A program made the position numbers and the translations under genes. A DNA stretch of 64,000 bases from Legionella sp. (GTDB taxonomy: Bacteria; Pseudomonadota; Gammaproteobacteria; Legionellales; Legionellaceae), in NCBI GenBank assembly GCA_031291115.1, contig JARLJQ010000001.1:1-64000 (forward strand), in the 5' to 3' direction. This document shows positions 27,387 through 36,834 of the stretch, one piece after another. Under the pieces are notes generated by a model. That model saw only the letters and a list, made by a program, of their open reading frames with translations. It had not been told where the DNA came from and searched no databases. Position 1 is the stretch's first letter, and each line of letters opens with the position of its first letter.

Positions 27387-27466
27387 GTCGTCCCCGCGAA
27401 GGCGGGGATCTATCCATAAATTGGCATTTGATTCCGCGAGGGAATGGATCCCCGCCTTCGCGGGGA
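27387..27466. repeat. family C palindrome, copy 1
   Basis: An 80-bp inverted repeat with arms GTCGTCCCCGCGAAGGCGGG and CCCGCCTTCGCGGGGA, starting 17 bp after the accD stop. It is markedly more GC-rich than the surroundings. A second copy is at 39662-39746. Confidence 0.88.
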
Positions 27467-27555
27467 AGGCAGAGTTGGTGTTAAAAATAATACATATTGT
27501 ATGAATCTACCTGTCAAAATTAAATGGATACGGTACTAATTTTAGGAGAGTTCGT

Positions 27556-28818
27556 TTGGCAACGCCGTATCGTGAATGGGTTTTAAATGATTGGTTGACT
27601 GATCTTGAAACCCGGAATACCAAAGAAATACAGCTTGGCCTGGATCGCATTCGCGCAGTTGCAGAACAGATGCAACTGCAAAAACCTGAATGTAAGGTGA
27701 TTACTGTTGCGGGAACTAATGGAAAAGGTTCGACTGTAGGCGCACTGGAACAAATTTATCATACTGCTGGCTATAAAGTCGGTACCTATACTTCTCCCCA
27801 TTTAATTCAATTTAATGAGCGCATCCGCGTTAATTTAACTCCTATTACTGATTCTGACTTATGTCAGATTTTTTGTCTTATAGAAGAGGCACGTGGACAA
27901 ACGGTTCTCACTTATTTTGAAATGGTAACGCTTGCGGCCTTATGGTATTTCAAAAAAAAATCTCTGGATATTATTATTATGGAAGTAGGTTTGGGTGGGC
28001 GTTTGGATGCTACTAATATTATCGACGCCGATCTTTCTATTATTACAACAATTGATTTTGATCATCAGGATTTTTTAGGCAACACTTTAGAAGAAATTGC
28101 TTATGAGAAAGCAGGTATTCTTCGTAAGGAAAAACCTTTTATTTATGCTGATCTAAATCCACCTGCAAGCATTCTTTCTGAAGCGAGCCAGCACAATGCA
28201 CCTGCTTATTTACTAGGTAATGAATTTTCAATTGCCGCGCAAGAGTCTTTTTGGAGCCTTGATTTTGGTTGTCGGTGTATCTCAGGACTTCCCAAACCTA
28301 AAATACAGCTTAAATCTGCTGCGGCAGCAATCACTGCGAGTTTGATTTTAGAGCCTTATCTTCCTGTGTCAGAAGCACAGTTGCATCACGCTTTACGCCA
28401 GATTTTTATTCCAGGGCGTTTGCAGTTTCAAGAGGGCGATGTACGTATTTTATATGATGTTTCTCACAACCCTCAGTCCGTTCTTTTATTGGCTGATACG
28501 CTACGACAATTGCCTGTGAATACTAAAATTCATGCAGTTTTTTCGGCTTTGAAGGATAAAGATATTGTGGGTTTAATTTTACCTTTAAAGGATTGCATTG
28601 ATTGTTGGTATCCTGCACAATTAGACGGAAAACGCGCCGCCAGTGCAAATTTCTTACTTTCTTGTTTTCAAGATGCAGAAATTTCTGTAGATATTTGTTA
28701 TGATAGCCCACTTATTGCCTTTGAAACTGCTTTAAACCAGGCTCAGCCTGGTGAATTAATTGTAGTTTTCGGGTCATTTTTTACTGTGAGTCATGTAATG
28801 GCTTTTAAGCCTAAATAG
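27556..28818 (+). CDS. folC: folylpolyglutamate synthase / dihydrofolate synthase
   Basis: FolC joins glutamate to dihydropteroate and extends folate polyglutamate tails. The 420-residue Mur-ligase-like product has the P-loop VAGTNGKGSTVGALE (residues about 51-65), FNERIRVN, and the LGGRLDATNII and DFDHQDFLG motifs of the family. The start is a TTG with AGGAGAG six bases upstream; no earlier ATG fits. The dedD-like gene follows after 8 bp. Confidence 0.95.
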   Translation: MATPYREWVLNDWLTDLETRNTKEIQLGLDRIRAVAEQMQLQKPECKVITVAGTNGKGSTVGALEQIYHTAGYKVGTYTSPHLIQFNERIRVNLTPITDSDLCQIFCLIEEARGQTVLTYFEMVTLAALWYFKKKSLDIIIMEVGLGGRLDATNIIDADLSIITTIDFDHQDFLGNTLEEIAYEKAGILRKEKPFIYADLNPPASILSEASQHNAPAYLLGNEFSIAAQESFWSLDFGCRCISGLPKPKIQLKSAAAAITASLILEPYLPVSEAQLHHALRQIFIPGRLQFQEGDVRILYDVSHNPQSVLLLADTLRQLPVNTKIHAVFSALKDKDIVGLILPLKDCIDCWYPAQLDGKRAASANFLLSCFQDAEISVDICYDSPLIAFETALNQAQPGELIVVFGSFFTVSHVMAFKPK

Positions 28819-28826
28819 GAGATTCA

Positions 28827-29585
28827 ATGAAACTGGTAATGGATGAGAAACTAAAGCATCGTCTGATTGGTTTATCTGTTATTTTGTCGCTGGGAGCGAT
28901 TTTTCTTCCGGCAATGATGAAAAAATCAAGTCAGCGTCTGGAACGTAATTTCAGCGTTAATGTGAAGTTACCTCCTAAGCCTGTAGCCGCTAATGTAGTG
29001 ATAACAGATGAAGAAAAGATGTTTAAAACCATCAAAGTTGCCAAGTTGGAAGCGACTCCTACGGTGAAAAAAGCACCTGTAAATCTGGATAAAGATGATT
29101 TTATAACACAAGCCCCGCTTCATAATGATGTAATTGCCAAGGTTGAACCTGTTGCAGCATCTATTGAGAAACCATTGGAACTTGCTTTGGCAAATGCAGC
29201 TCAAAGTGCAGCTAAAAAACACGTTGCGCTTGCAGCAAATAAACCTGCCAAACCTGTAGTTAAAGTTGCTGTTAAAGCAGTTAAAACCGCACAGCCACCA
29301 CACGCTGTTGTTAAAGTGGCAGCAAAACAGCCTGTAGCTAAAAATGGCGTTTATGCAGTGCAACTGGCTTCATTCTCAAAATTAAGTAACGCTCAGGCTT
29401 TAGTTAGTCGTTTACAAAGTAAAGGATATAAAGCGAATTACAGCCGTATTGCTACTAGAAATGGCGTGATTTATAAAGTCTATGCAGGGCATTCGCCAAT
29501 TAAAAATAATGTGGTGAAATTGAGAACTCAATTAGCTAGTGTTATGCAGTTAAATGGATTCGTAGTTAACACTGGAGTCAGTTAG
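28827..29585 (+). CDS. dedD: DedD-like SPOR-domain protein
   Basis: The product (252 residues) has a short cytoplasmic start, one membrane helix (about 12-30), a long Ala/Lys/Pro/Val-rich periplasmic linker and a C-terminal SPOR domain (about 173-252, GVYAVQLASFSKLSNAQALV). SPOR domains bind glycan strands lacking stem peptides at the division septum; DedD of E. coli supports cell constriction. Its position between folC and cvpA matches E. coli. The linker consists of repeated AVK/KPA-type steps. Confidence 0.88.
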   Translation: MKLVMDEKLKHRLIGLSVILSLGAIFLPAMMKKSSQRLERNFSVNVKLPPKPVAANVVITDEEKMFKTIKVAKLEATPTVKKAPVNLDKDDFITQAPLHNDVIAKVEPVAASIEKPLELALANAAQSAAKKHVALAANKPAKPVVKVAVKAVKTAQPPHAVVKVAAKQPVAKNGVYAVQLASFSKLSNAQALVSRLQSKGYKANYSRIATRNGVIYKVYAGHSPIKNNVVKLRTQLASVMQLNGFVVNTGVS

Positions 29586-29587
29586 TC

Positions 29588-30121
29588 ATGCAATTGCAAT
29601 GGATAGATTTAGTAATTATAGCCGTTATTGGTTTATCAGCTCTTACTGGTTTATTTAGAGGGGTTGTTAAAGAAGTTATTGCGTTAGGGATATGGATATT
29701 AGCTATTTGGCTAGGTTATAACTATTCTCAAAGCCTCGATCCTTGGTTGCAATCTTACATTCAAGAAAAATCAGCACGTACTGTTGTTGCCTTTTTGATC
29801 ATTCTTTTTGGAACGTTGCTTGCTGGTGGTATTGTAAATACGATACTGAGCTTTATGTTAAAGAGCACTGGTTTAAGCGGCATGGATAAGATTTTAGGAA
29901 TGGTTTTTGGTTTTGCACGTGGTGTTTTTATTGTGGCTTTAATTTTAGCTGCGATGAAAATGACTTCTTTGCCTTACCAAGAATACGTGCAAAACTCTAA
30001 AGTGATTGCGCAACTTAATCCCGTTGTGAACTGGATTTCTGGCTATTTACCGGTATTTATTGATCGCGTTAAGTCGGTTGATAAAATCGTTAATATTATT
30101 GATACAATTCCTGAAGCTTAA
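29588..30121 (+). CDS. cvpA: CvpA family membrane protein
   Basis: The 177-residue product has four predicted membrane helices, with the LFRGVVKEVIALGIWILAIWLG element and MDKILGMVFGFARGVFIV, both typical of CvpA. In E. coli CvpA is linked to colicin V production and envelope stress resistance; the molecular role is uncertain. It starts two bases after dedD, and its 3' end overlaps the convergent nadD by 26 bp. purF, often next in E. coli, is not here. Confidence 0.9.
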   Translation: MQLQWIDLVIIAVIGLSALTGLFRGVVKEVIALGIWILAIWLGYNYSQSLDPWLQSYIQEKSARTVVAFLIILFGTLLAGGIVNTILSFMLKSTGLSGMDKILGMVFGFARGVFIVALILAAMKMTSLPYQEYVQNSKVIAQLNPVVNWISGYLPVFIDRVKSVDKIVNIIDTIPEA

Positions 30122-30731
30122 TGTAGTTGTAAACCTCATTAGGAAGGATGTCTTGTACATCCTTTTTCATTTTAAGCGCCTCGCGTGCTGCGGTAGATGA
30201 AATGGGGTAATTTCCAGCATCGAACAAATAAATTTGGCCGCAACGATTTGTTTTAATCAGTTCTTTTTCTGTCACTTGATGCTTCTGAAGAAACTCGTGC
30301 ATGACCTCTGGAAGCTCTTGTTGTGCAAACTCATCTCGGTTAATAACTAATAAATTGGCTAAGCTAATAATCTTTTGCCATTGATGCCATCGTGGTAACG
30401 AGATAAAGGCATCGTAGCCAATGACTAAGGTAATCGAAGCTTTGGGATACTCTAATCTAAAGCTCTCCAATGTTTCAACCATATAAGAAGGTGTATCGCG
30501 TTCAATTTCACGTAAGTCCAGACTAAAGTGGGTGTGATTTTTTAGTGCTAATTCAATCATATGAATGCGTTGCTGATTATTAGCAAGCGCTGCAGGTTTT
30601 ATGGCTGGTATTTTACAAGGAAGAAACAGGTAGTGATTAAATTCAAAATAATTCTGAATGGTTAAGCTTGTTTGCAGGTGCCCATTATGAATGGGATCAA
30701 AGGTACCACCAAAAATTGCTATACATTGCAT
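30096..30731 (-). CDS. nadD: nicotinate-nucleotide adenylyltransferase
   Basis: NadD adenylates nicotinate mononucleotide in NAD synthesis. The 211-residue product starts with FGGTFDPIHNGHLQ, whose HNGH (residues 15-18) is the nucleotidyltransferase HxGH motif, and ends with ISSTAARE, the second active-site signature. It overlaps holA by 13 bp upstream, as in many gammaproteobacterial leuS-lptE-holA-nadD operons. No rsfS or rlmH follows in this window. Confidence 0.95.
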   Translation of the reverse strand: MQCIAIFGGTFDPIHNGHLQTSLTIQNYFEFNHYLFLPCKIPAIKPAALANNQQRIHMIELALKNHTHFSLDLREIERDTPSYMVETLESFRLEYPKASITLVIGYDAFISLPRWHQWQKIISLANLLVINRDEFAQQELPEVMHEFLQKHQVTEKELIKTNRCGQIYLFDAGNYPISSTAAREALKMKKDVQDILPNEVYNYIKLQELYQ

Positions 30732-31744
30732 GTATCACCTATCAATTGGCCTAAACAGATAGACAGGGCAAGATTCTCTAATGAGTTCCAAACCTGGGTG
30801 TTTAAACTGGATTTAATGCGCTCATCAATAGAATAGCAGTAACGGTGCAATTGGTGTAATGCATTTTGATTTAATCGATTGCAGCTGGCTTGGTACATCG
30901 TGATTCGTTGCGGCCATATTTTTAGTTGGGAGCTGGCTGTTCTGATATCAACTCTTTGCTGCAGCAGATTAGCCAGTTGGGCTATCGTTCGGATTTCTTG
31001 AGTGAGCATCCATAAAACTAAAGTCGCCTCAGTTTTATTATTGGCTGCATGCCGCAAAATTTGTATGGCTTTATCGCCTTGACCAAGCAGGCAGGCATCG
31101 ACCAATTCAAAGAGGTTATGGTCGCATTGATCTGATAAATGTTCTCGAGCCTGTTGGATGTTGATTTTGCTGTTTGGGTCATTGCATAGGGCTATTTTTT
31201 CAATAACCTGCGCGCAGGCCAGCATATTTCCCTGAGTGTATTGATGGATAATATCAGGTACTTGAGGATCAAAATTGAGGGTTTTATTTCTTAATTGTGT
31301 GGCTATCCAGTTTTTCATTGTTGCCGCATTTAATGGATAAGCAACGGAGACAATAGCCTGTTCATGTGAGGATAACCATTGCAATTGTTTTGCAGGAACA
31401 TTTGGCGCTCTAATAATAATAAAGCAACGGGAGTTAATCGAACTCAGGCATTCTGTAAGCACTTTTTTCCCGGCTGCATCGATGGATTTCTTATCAAAAA
31501 ATAGGTTTAAAAGTACGGTATCTGAAAATAAAGAATAACTATTCGCTTCTTCACGTACCTGATTCCAATCATCAGCGGCCTGAATGGATATAATTTTTTC
31601 ATCGTATTCATGCGTTTTTTTTATAGCTGATTTTATTATGGCTAAAGAGTCATCTAAGAGGTAATTATCTTGGCCAATCAGCATATAAAGGGGAGCAATT
31701 CTTTTTTGCACTTGTTGGGCAAGCATTTGTTGTTTTATTTGCAT
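30719..31744 (-). CDS. holA: DNA polymerase III subunit delta
   Basis: HolA is the clamp-loader subunit that opens the beta clamp. The 341-residue product (E. coli 343) has the N-terminal PLYMLIGQDNYLLDDSLAII characteristic of the family and helical C-terminal collar regions. Similarity to the consensus is moderate, but position in the leuS-lptE-holA-nadD cluster supports the call. A small inverted repeat lies between lptE and holA. Confidence 0.9.
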   Translation of the reverse strand: MQIKQQMLAQQVQKRIAPLYMLIGQDNYLLDDSLAIIKSAIKKTHEYDEKIISIQAADDWNQVREEANSYSLFSDTVLLNLFFDKKSIDAAGKKVLTECLSSINSRCFIIIRAPNVPAKQLQWLSSHEQAIVSVAYPLNAATMKNWIATQLRNKTLNFDPQVPDIIHQYTQGNMLACAQVIEKIALCNDPNSKINIQQAREHLSDQCDHNLFELVDACLLGQGDKAIQILRHAANNKTEATLVLWMLTQEIRTIAQLANLLQQRVDIRTASSQLKIWPQRITMYQASCNRLNQNALHQLHRYCYSIDERIKSSLNTQVWNSLENLALSICLGQLIGDTCNV

Positions 31745-31776
31745 GGCTCAGTATTCCAAAGAATAATAATATTATA

Positions 31777-31863
31777 GGGTCACTGCCATTAAGTTAAGGA
31801 TTTATTTCCCTTTTCCCTCTAGTGGGAGAAGGGATAAACTTTTAACTTAATGACAATGAACCC
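31777..31863. repeat. small inverted-repeat element between lptE and holA
   Basis: GGGTCACTGCCATTAAGTTAA at the left end is the near-complement of TTAACTTAATGACAATGAACCC at the right end, enclosing about 45 bp with a second internal dyad (TCCCTTTTCCCT / AGGGA). The 87-bp unit lies 6 bp after the lptE stop. It looks like a miniature inverted-repeat element. Its TTAAGTTAAG core is also present in unit E (200-209 and 45511-45520). Confidence 0.65.
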
Positions 31864-31869
31864 ATGCAT

Positions 31870-32358
31870 TTATGTTGGATTATGACTAAGCAGATTAATC
31901 ATTTGCATCACAGCGTCCCGTTTCATTTCACCGACTAAAATACGCTCTTCGTCATTAGAACCAAGTATTCGGTCGTTATTTACAGTAAGTTGGCGTGAAA
32001 CGATAATTTTTCTGGTAGGCTTTATCACTTCGCCTTTACGTGTTTGCAGCATAAATTCAACAGTCAGCGTTAAAATATATTGTCTGGGGTTTGTACTTGC
32101 ACCAACACTCACGATTTGTTGCTGCAGATCAATTTGATTGATTATGAGCCAGTACTGAGCTAGCCCCGGATCGGGATTCACTTGAATTGAATAGCCTTCT
32201 AACTGAGCTTTAAGCAAAGAAAGAAACTGCTTGTCATCATTCTTAGTAATGAAGGCTACATTATTAAGCCATTTAGGCACATCAATCATACCACGCAAAT
32301 GAAAGCCGCATGCTGATAACAGCAGCACTAACATCAGTGGTATGATGAGTTTTTTCAT
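31870..32358 (-). CDS. lptE: LPS-assembly lipoprotein LptE
   Basis: LptE plugs the LptD barrel that inserts lipopolysaccharide into the outer membrane. The 162-residue product has a lipoprotein signal with lipobox LSAC (Cys17), followed by GFHLRG, the hallmark LptE start. Its ATG overlaps the leuS stop codon (TAATG), indicating translational coupling, the arrangement also seen in E. coli. Confidence 0.93.
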   Translation of the reverse strand: MKKLIIPLMLVLLLSACGFHLRGMIDVPKWLNNVAFITKNDDKQFLSLLKAQLEGYSIQVNPDPGLAQYWLIINQIDLQQQIVSVGASTNPRQYILTLTVEFMLQTRKGEVIKPTRKIIVSRQLTVNNDRILGSNDEERILVGEMKRDAVMQMINLLSHNPT

Positions 32359-34832
32359 TATCCAGCAACCAAGTTAATTAATTGTCTGTGTACGACAACA
32401 ATAGCTTTTTTAACGGTCAGATTAATCAGAAAATCCTTCGCGTGTATTTTAGCTTCTTCAATTAAAGCTTCTTCGGTTGCATCCACGCTGGCAGTAAACT
32501 GTGCTCTAAGCTTTCCATTAACCTGAACCACAAAATCCACTTCTTCAGTCTTTAAGGCACCTTTATCAACTCGGGGCCAATTGGCATCAATAATCGCTTT
32601 TTCAAAGCCTAATTGTTGCCATAGATGATGTGCTATGTGTGGTGTAATCGGAGCCATTAAGCGCAGTAAAATACTGAAACTAGAATGAATGAAGAATTTG
32701 TCATCTTCAGTTTCTATAGAATAGCTGGATAGTTCATTGAACAGCTTCATACATCCTGAAACTACAGTATTGAATTGATTGCGATCGTAATCATGTGTAG
32801 CCTGTGCCAGTATTTGATGCACAACATGACGTGATTTTTTTAAGCGATTGTCTACTTGCTGCCAATTAACATGACCATTACCACCAAGAATAATGTCGTT
32901 GACATCAACAAACATTGTTTTATGTTGGTATGCAAAATTCCAAACACGTTTTAAGAAGCGATGAGCGCCTTCAACGCCTGCATCTGACCATTCCAGTGAT
33001 TGTTCTGGTGGTGCAGCAAACATTACGAATAAACGCGCTGTATCAGCACCGTAGGTATCAATCAGGTTATTAGGATCAACCACATTGCCCACTGATTTAG
33101 ACATTTTATGACCGTCTTTTAACACCATACCTTGGGTTAAAAGTGCTTTAAAAGGCTCATCAGAATTAACCAGGCCTTCGTCACGCATGAGCTTATGGAA
33201 AAAACGTGCGTACAGTAAATGCATTACGGCATGTTCAATTCCACCAATATATTGGTCAACAGGAGTCCAATATTTGGCTCGATCGTCCAGCATCGCACTG
33301 TCCTGACCTTTACATGCAAATCGTGCGTAGTACCAGGAAGATTCAACAAACGTATCAAAGGTATCCGTTTCACGGCAGGCATCCTGACCGCATTTGGGAC
33401 AGCTTACGTTAACAAATTCGCTGCACTGAGCAAGAGGAGAACCAGAGCCTGTAAAAGATACATTTTCAGGTAATACGACTGGAAGCTCTTCTTCTGGAAC
33501 AGGAACAGTTCCGCATTGGTCACAAAGGATCATCGGAATAGGTGCACCCCAATATCTTTGTCTGGATACGCCCCAATCACGTAATCTGTAATTAATAGTT
33601 GCTTTACCTGCATCATGTTCTTCAATGAAGCTTGTAATTGCAGCACCGGCTTCAGTAGATTCAATTCCATCAAACTGAGCTGAGTTAATTAAAGTACCTT
33701 CACCTGTATAAGATGATTTGTTGAAGTCATATGTGACGTCGTCAGCAGGTTTTATCACTTGCGTGATAGGTAAATCGTATTTTTGTGCAAACTCCCAATC
33801 TCTTTGGTCGTGTGCAGGAACGGCCATTACTGCGCCTGAACCGTATTGCATGAGTACGAAATTGGCGATCCAGATTGGAATCTCTTTACCGCTTACAGGA
33901 TGAATTGCGGTCATTCCTGTAGAAATACCGCGTTTTTCCATCGTTGCCAGTTCCGCTTCAGCCATTTTAGTACCTTGGCAACTGGTAATAAAATCAGCAA
34001 TTTCCTGACTTTGTGTTGCGGCTTCTTTAGCAAGCGGGTGATCTGGGGACACTGCAAGGTAGGTTGCGCCCATTAACGTATCAGGACGTGTTGTGTAAAT
34101 TTTTAAGCGTTTGTGGTAGTTGCTTACATTAAAATAGATTTCGGTTCCTGTAGAACGACCAATCCAATTGCGCTGCATTTGTTTTACTTGCGCAGGCCAT
34201 TCATCCAGTGTATCTAGTGAGCTTAAAAGCTCATCAGCGTAGGCTGTAATCTTGATAAACCATTGGGAAATTTCTTTACGCTCAACCAAAGCACCAGAAC
34301 GCCAGCCACGGCCGTCAACTACTTGTTCGTTCGCAAGAACTGTTTGATCTACTGGATCCCAGTTAACGATGGCATTTTTCTTATAAACCATGCCTTTTTC
34401 AAACAGACGAATAAAAAACCATTGTTCCCAACGGTAGTATTCAGGCGCACAAGTACATATTTCACGTCGCCAATCGTAGGCGTTACCTAGACGTAAAAAT
34501 TGCTTTTTCATGGACTCGATGTTTTGCTTGGTCCATTCAGCAGGCGGAATACCGTTTTTAATCGCTGCATTTTCAGCAGGCAGGCCGAATGCATCCCAAC
34601 CAATAGGTTGCAGAACGTTTTTACCTAAAGAGCGTTGATAGCGCGCTATCACATCTCCAATCGTGTAATTACGAACATGCCCCATATGCAGTGTGCCACT
34701 GGGATATGGAAACATGGATAAACAATAGAATTTTTCTTTGTTTAAATCTTCAGAAACATTAAACGATTGTTTTTTTAGCCAATACTGCTGTGCTTGTTCT
34801 TCAACCTCTTGAGGTATATACGTATTATCCAT
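32358..34832 (-). CDS. leuS: leucyl-tRNA synthetase
   Basis: LeuRS charges tRNA-Leu. The 824-residue product has HMGH (residues in YPSGTLHMGHVRNY), the CP1 editing domain with TTRPDTLMGATYLAV, the class Ia DGHKMSKSVGNVVDP motif, and the C-terminal domain. The length is slightly below E. coli (860). It leads the leuS-lptE-holA-nadD group. No leucine-rich leader peptide is visible upstream. Confidence 0.97.
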   Translation of the reverse strand: MDNTYIPQEVEEQAQQYWLKKQSFNVSEDLNKEKFYCLSMFPYPSGTLHMGHVRNYTIGDVIARYQRSLGKNVLQPIGWDAFGLPAENAAIKNGIPPAEWTKQNIESMKKQFLRLGNAYDWRREICTCAPEYYRWEQWFFIRLFEKGMVYKKNAIVNWDPVDQTVLANEQVVDGRGWRSGALVERKEISQWFIKITAYADELLSSLDTLDEWPAQVKQMQRNWIGRSTGTEIYFNVSNYHKRLKIYTTRPDTLMGATYLAVSPDHPLAKEAATQSQEIADFITSCQGTKMAEAELATMEKRGISTGMTAIHPVSGKEIPIWIANFVLMQYGSGAVMAVPAHDQRDWEFAQKYDLPITQVIKPADDVTYDFNKSSYTGEGTLINSAQFDGIESTEAGAAITSFIEEHDAGKATINYRLRDWGVSRQRYWGAPIPMILCDQCGTVPVPEEELPVVLPENVSFTGSGSPLAQCSEFVNVSCPKCGQDACRETDTFDTFVESSWYYARFACKGQDSAMLDDRAKYWTPVDQYIGGIEHAVMHLLYARFFHKLMRDEGLVNSDEPFKALLTQGMVLKDGHKMSKSVGNVVDPNNLIDTYGADTARLFVMFAAPPEQSLEWSDAGVEGAHRFLKRVWNFAYQHKTMFVDVNDIILGGNGHVNWQQVDNRLKKSRHVVHQILAQATHDYDRNQFNTVVSGCMKLFNELSSYSIETEDDKFFIHSSFSILLRLMAPITPHIAHHLWQQLGFEKAIIDANWPRVDKGALKTEEVDFVVQVNGKLRAQFTASVDATEEALIEEAKIHAKDFLINLTVKKAIVVVHRQLINLVAG

Positions 34833-35077
34833 GGTTCATTTTATTAATATAATGACTGTAAGATCGCTAAGGATAACTCCTCTTTGGGCTGCCAGCAATA
34901 GCTAATTTTAAATTCAGTGGTTGAATTTTTTATGATCTGCTATCAGATTGGATTTTAGATGGGCAAAGAGTTTAATTTAGCGTGTGGTTGGGATGCGGAA
35001 TTGATTTGTCTTTCTCTTAATATGTAGGCGTTTTGAGCCTGATGAATTTGTACAAATCAGTTTACCATCAAATTTAT

Positions 35078-35178
35078 CCGTTCGGCTTGAGGAGGCGTTT
35101 TAGCGCTGTCTCGAAGGCTTGGCACATATCGTGTAGACAGTTCGAGATGGAGCTTCGCTCCTCCTCACTGCGAACGGG
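35078..35178. repeat. family B palindrome, copy 2
   Basis: Outer arms CCGTTCGGCTTGAGGAGG and CCTCCTCACTGCGAACGG, inner arms CTGTCTCGAAGGCTTGG and CAGTTCGAGATGG. It is closest to the copy at 10575 in its interior, including the shared GTAGACAGTTCGAGA type sequence. Confidence 0.8.
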
Positions 35179-35226
35179 CTGGTGGGGAGACAATATATCG
35201 TAAAATTGTATAAAGAAATTTATCAG

Positions 35227-35307
35227 GTCCAAGGTGGAGCAAAGGATCTTCCATCAAATGAGCACTGTGCCATTTGATGGGAGATTCTTCGCTTCGCTCT
35301 GGATGAC
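35227..35307. repeat. family A palindrome, copy 3 (degenerate left arm)
   Basis: The right arm TTCGCTTCGCTCTGGATGAC is typical while the left arm has decayed (GTCCAAGGTGGAGCAAAGGA). The inner arms around CCATCAAATG / CATTTGATGG are intact. It lies immediately 3' of lnt. Confidence 0.75.
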
Positions 35308-35310
35308 GGG

Positions 35311-36834
35311 CTAGCGACGTAATTTAATAATTAACGCCCCAATCAGAAAGAACGCACAGAAAATCAAAGCAGGGTATTCGCTCCAAAAAATCCAGGGTGT
35401 TGTTCCTTCAGTAGGATAAATGCTGCTTTGTAAAATTCCCGAGCTAAAGGGTAAAAGCATATCCATTATATCGCCGTTCGCATTAATTACAGAGGACAAT
35501 CCATCATTATTTACTACTACTTGATAGCGTCCGGTAAGTAAAGAAAGCACCTGCGCCATTTGCAGTTGTTGGTAGCTTGCCAACGAATGGCCAAACCAGC
35601 CGTTATCGCTGATAGAAACTATCCACTGAGCCTCAGGCATTTGTTCTCTTAAAAGAGCCGGATAGGCAATTTCATAACAGATAAGGCTTGCAATAGGATG
35701 CTCTGCGATTTTTATTAACTGCTGGTGCTTTTTTCCTGGAATAAGATTAAGTTCCGGCAAACCTAACCAGCGATTTACTGCCGCCAGGGGTTTAGGAACG
35801 TATTCACCAAAAGGAACCAAGTGGCGTTTGAGCTTTGTGCCTGTTGCCTGGCCAAGAGTAACTACTGAGTTGTAATAATTTATTTCACTGTCATTAGTGG
35901 GTTGTAATATACCGAGCATTAACGCACTGTTTGCCTTTAAAGCGTTGTCATTGAGTCGGTTTAAATATTTATCCAAATAGCTTGCCGGAAGTGGTATTGC
36001 TGATTCAGGTAAAATGATTAACTGTTTTCCCAGTAACTTATTAATGGCATTTTCATAATATTTTAATAAGTCCCAGAATAAAGCCTCATCCCATTTATCT
36101 CGCATGGATAAATTAGCCTGAACTGCACCAATAGTAATTGGTTTTGTTTGCTCTTGAGTCCAATTGATGTTTTGGCATAGTGCGGGGGTTATGATCATTA
36201 ATACAAAGATAATGCTGTAGAGATAACGTTTGTTTGAGTTTGCATCAATAGCCAGAGTAAGAAAGGCTGAAATAAAGGCACAAAATATACTTAGTCCATA
36301 CACACCTAAAATAGGCGTCAGGTATTTTATTGGTGTATCAATAAGTGTGGTGCCCACTAATAGCCAGGGAAAGCCGCTAAAAAGGGTAGAGCGAATATAT
36401 TCTCCAATGCACCATAAAGCACTAAACAAGAATGCAGAAAACAGAGCTTTTTGCTTGAGTTCCAGTGTTTTAAAGGAATAGGCAACTAAAGCTGGGAATA
36501 GCGACAGATACATAATAAATAGTAAGGTCACTAATCCAGAAAGAGCATAATTCATTTGGCCGTAGTCATGAATGCTGACAATAACCCAGGAAACCCCGAA
36601 ACCAAAATAACCAAACCCATAGATAAAACCTGAACAAAGCCCTTGTTTTCTAGAGCAGTTTTTAAGGTTGGCAAAGAGGAAGGCCAGACTTAAAATAGTT
36701 AATCCCGGCATGTGAAAAGGGGCAAAACCAAAAGAGCCTGCTATGCCTGCAATAAATATTAAAAAATATTTAATTGAGCCAATGCGGGTTAATAAGTTTA
36801 ATGAAATGGTATTGGCTAAAGCAATTTGCTTCAT
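35311..36834 (-). CDS. lnt: apolipoprotein N-acyltransferase
   Basis: Lnt adds the third acyl chain to lipoproteins at the outer face of the inner membrane. The 507-residue product has several N-terminal membrane helices, then a nitrilase-like periplasmic domain with the triad Glu277 (ILPESAIPLP), Lys336 (KLKRHLVPFGEYVP) and Cys386 (SLICYEIAYP), and a final C-terminal helix. It is transcribed alone here. The usual neighbour ybeX/corC is absent; leuS is next, as in E. coli, but separated by two palindromes. Confidence 0.96.
   Translation of the reverse strand: MKQIALANTISLNLLTRIGSIKYFLIFIAGIAGSFGFAPFHMPGLTILSLAFLFANLKNCSRKQGLCSGFIYGFGYFGFGVSWVIVSIHDYGQMNYALSGLVTLLFIMYLSLFPALVAYSFKTLELKQKALFSAFLFSALWCIGEYIRSTLFSGFPWLLVGTTLIDTPIKYLTPILGVYGLSIFCAFISAFLTLAIDANSNKRYLYSIIFVLMIITPALCQNINWTQEQTKPITIGAVQANLSMRDKWDEALFWDLLKYYENAINKLLGKQLIILPESAIPLPASYLDKYLNRLNDNALKANSALMLGILQPTNDSEINYYNSVVTLGQATGTKLKRHLVPFGEYVPKPLAAVNRWLGLPELNLIPGKKHQQLIKIAEHPIASLICYEIAYPALLREQMPEAQWIVSISDNGWFGHSLASYQQLQMAQVLSLLTGRYQVVVNNDGLSSVINANGDIMDMLLPFSSGILQSSIYPTEGTTPWIFWSEYPALIFCAFFLIGALIIKLRR

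Larger units (their letters stand above)
34833..35310. other. intergenic region between lnt and leuS with two palindromes
   Basis: The stretch holds no gene. The leuS-proximal part (34833-35077) is AT-rich leader/promoter sequence without a clear consensus. The lnt-proximal part carries a family B palindrome (35078-35178) followed by a family A palindrome (35227-35307), which ends four bases before the lnt stop. Confidence 0.65.

Noticed and set aside
34833-35077. Leucine leader peptide or T-box before leuS
   Set aside because: No Leu-rich short ORF and no T-box-like or attenuator structure was visible.
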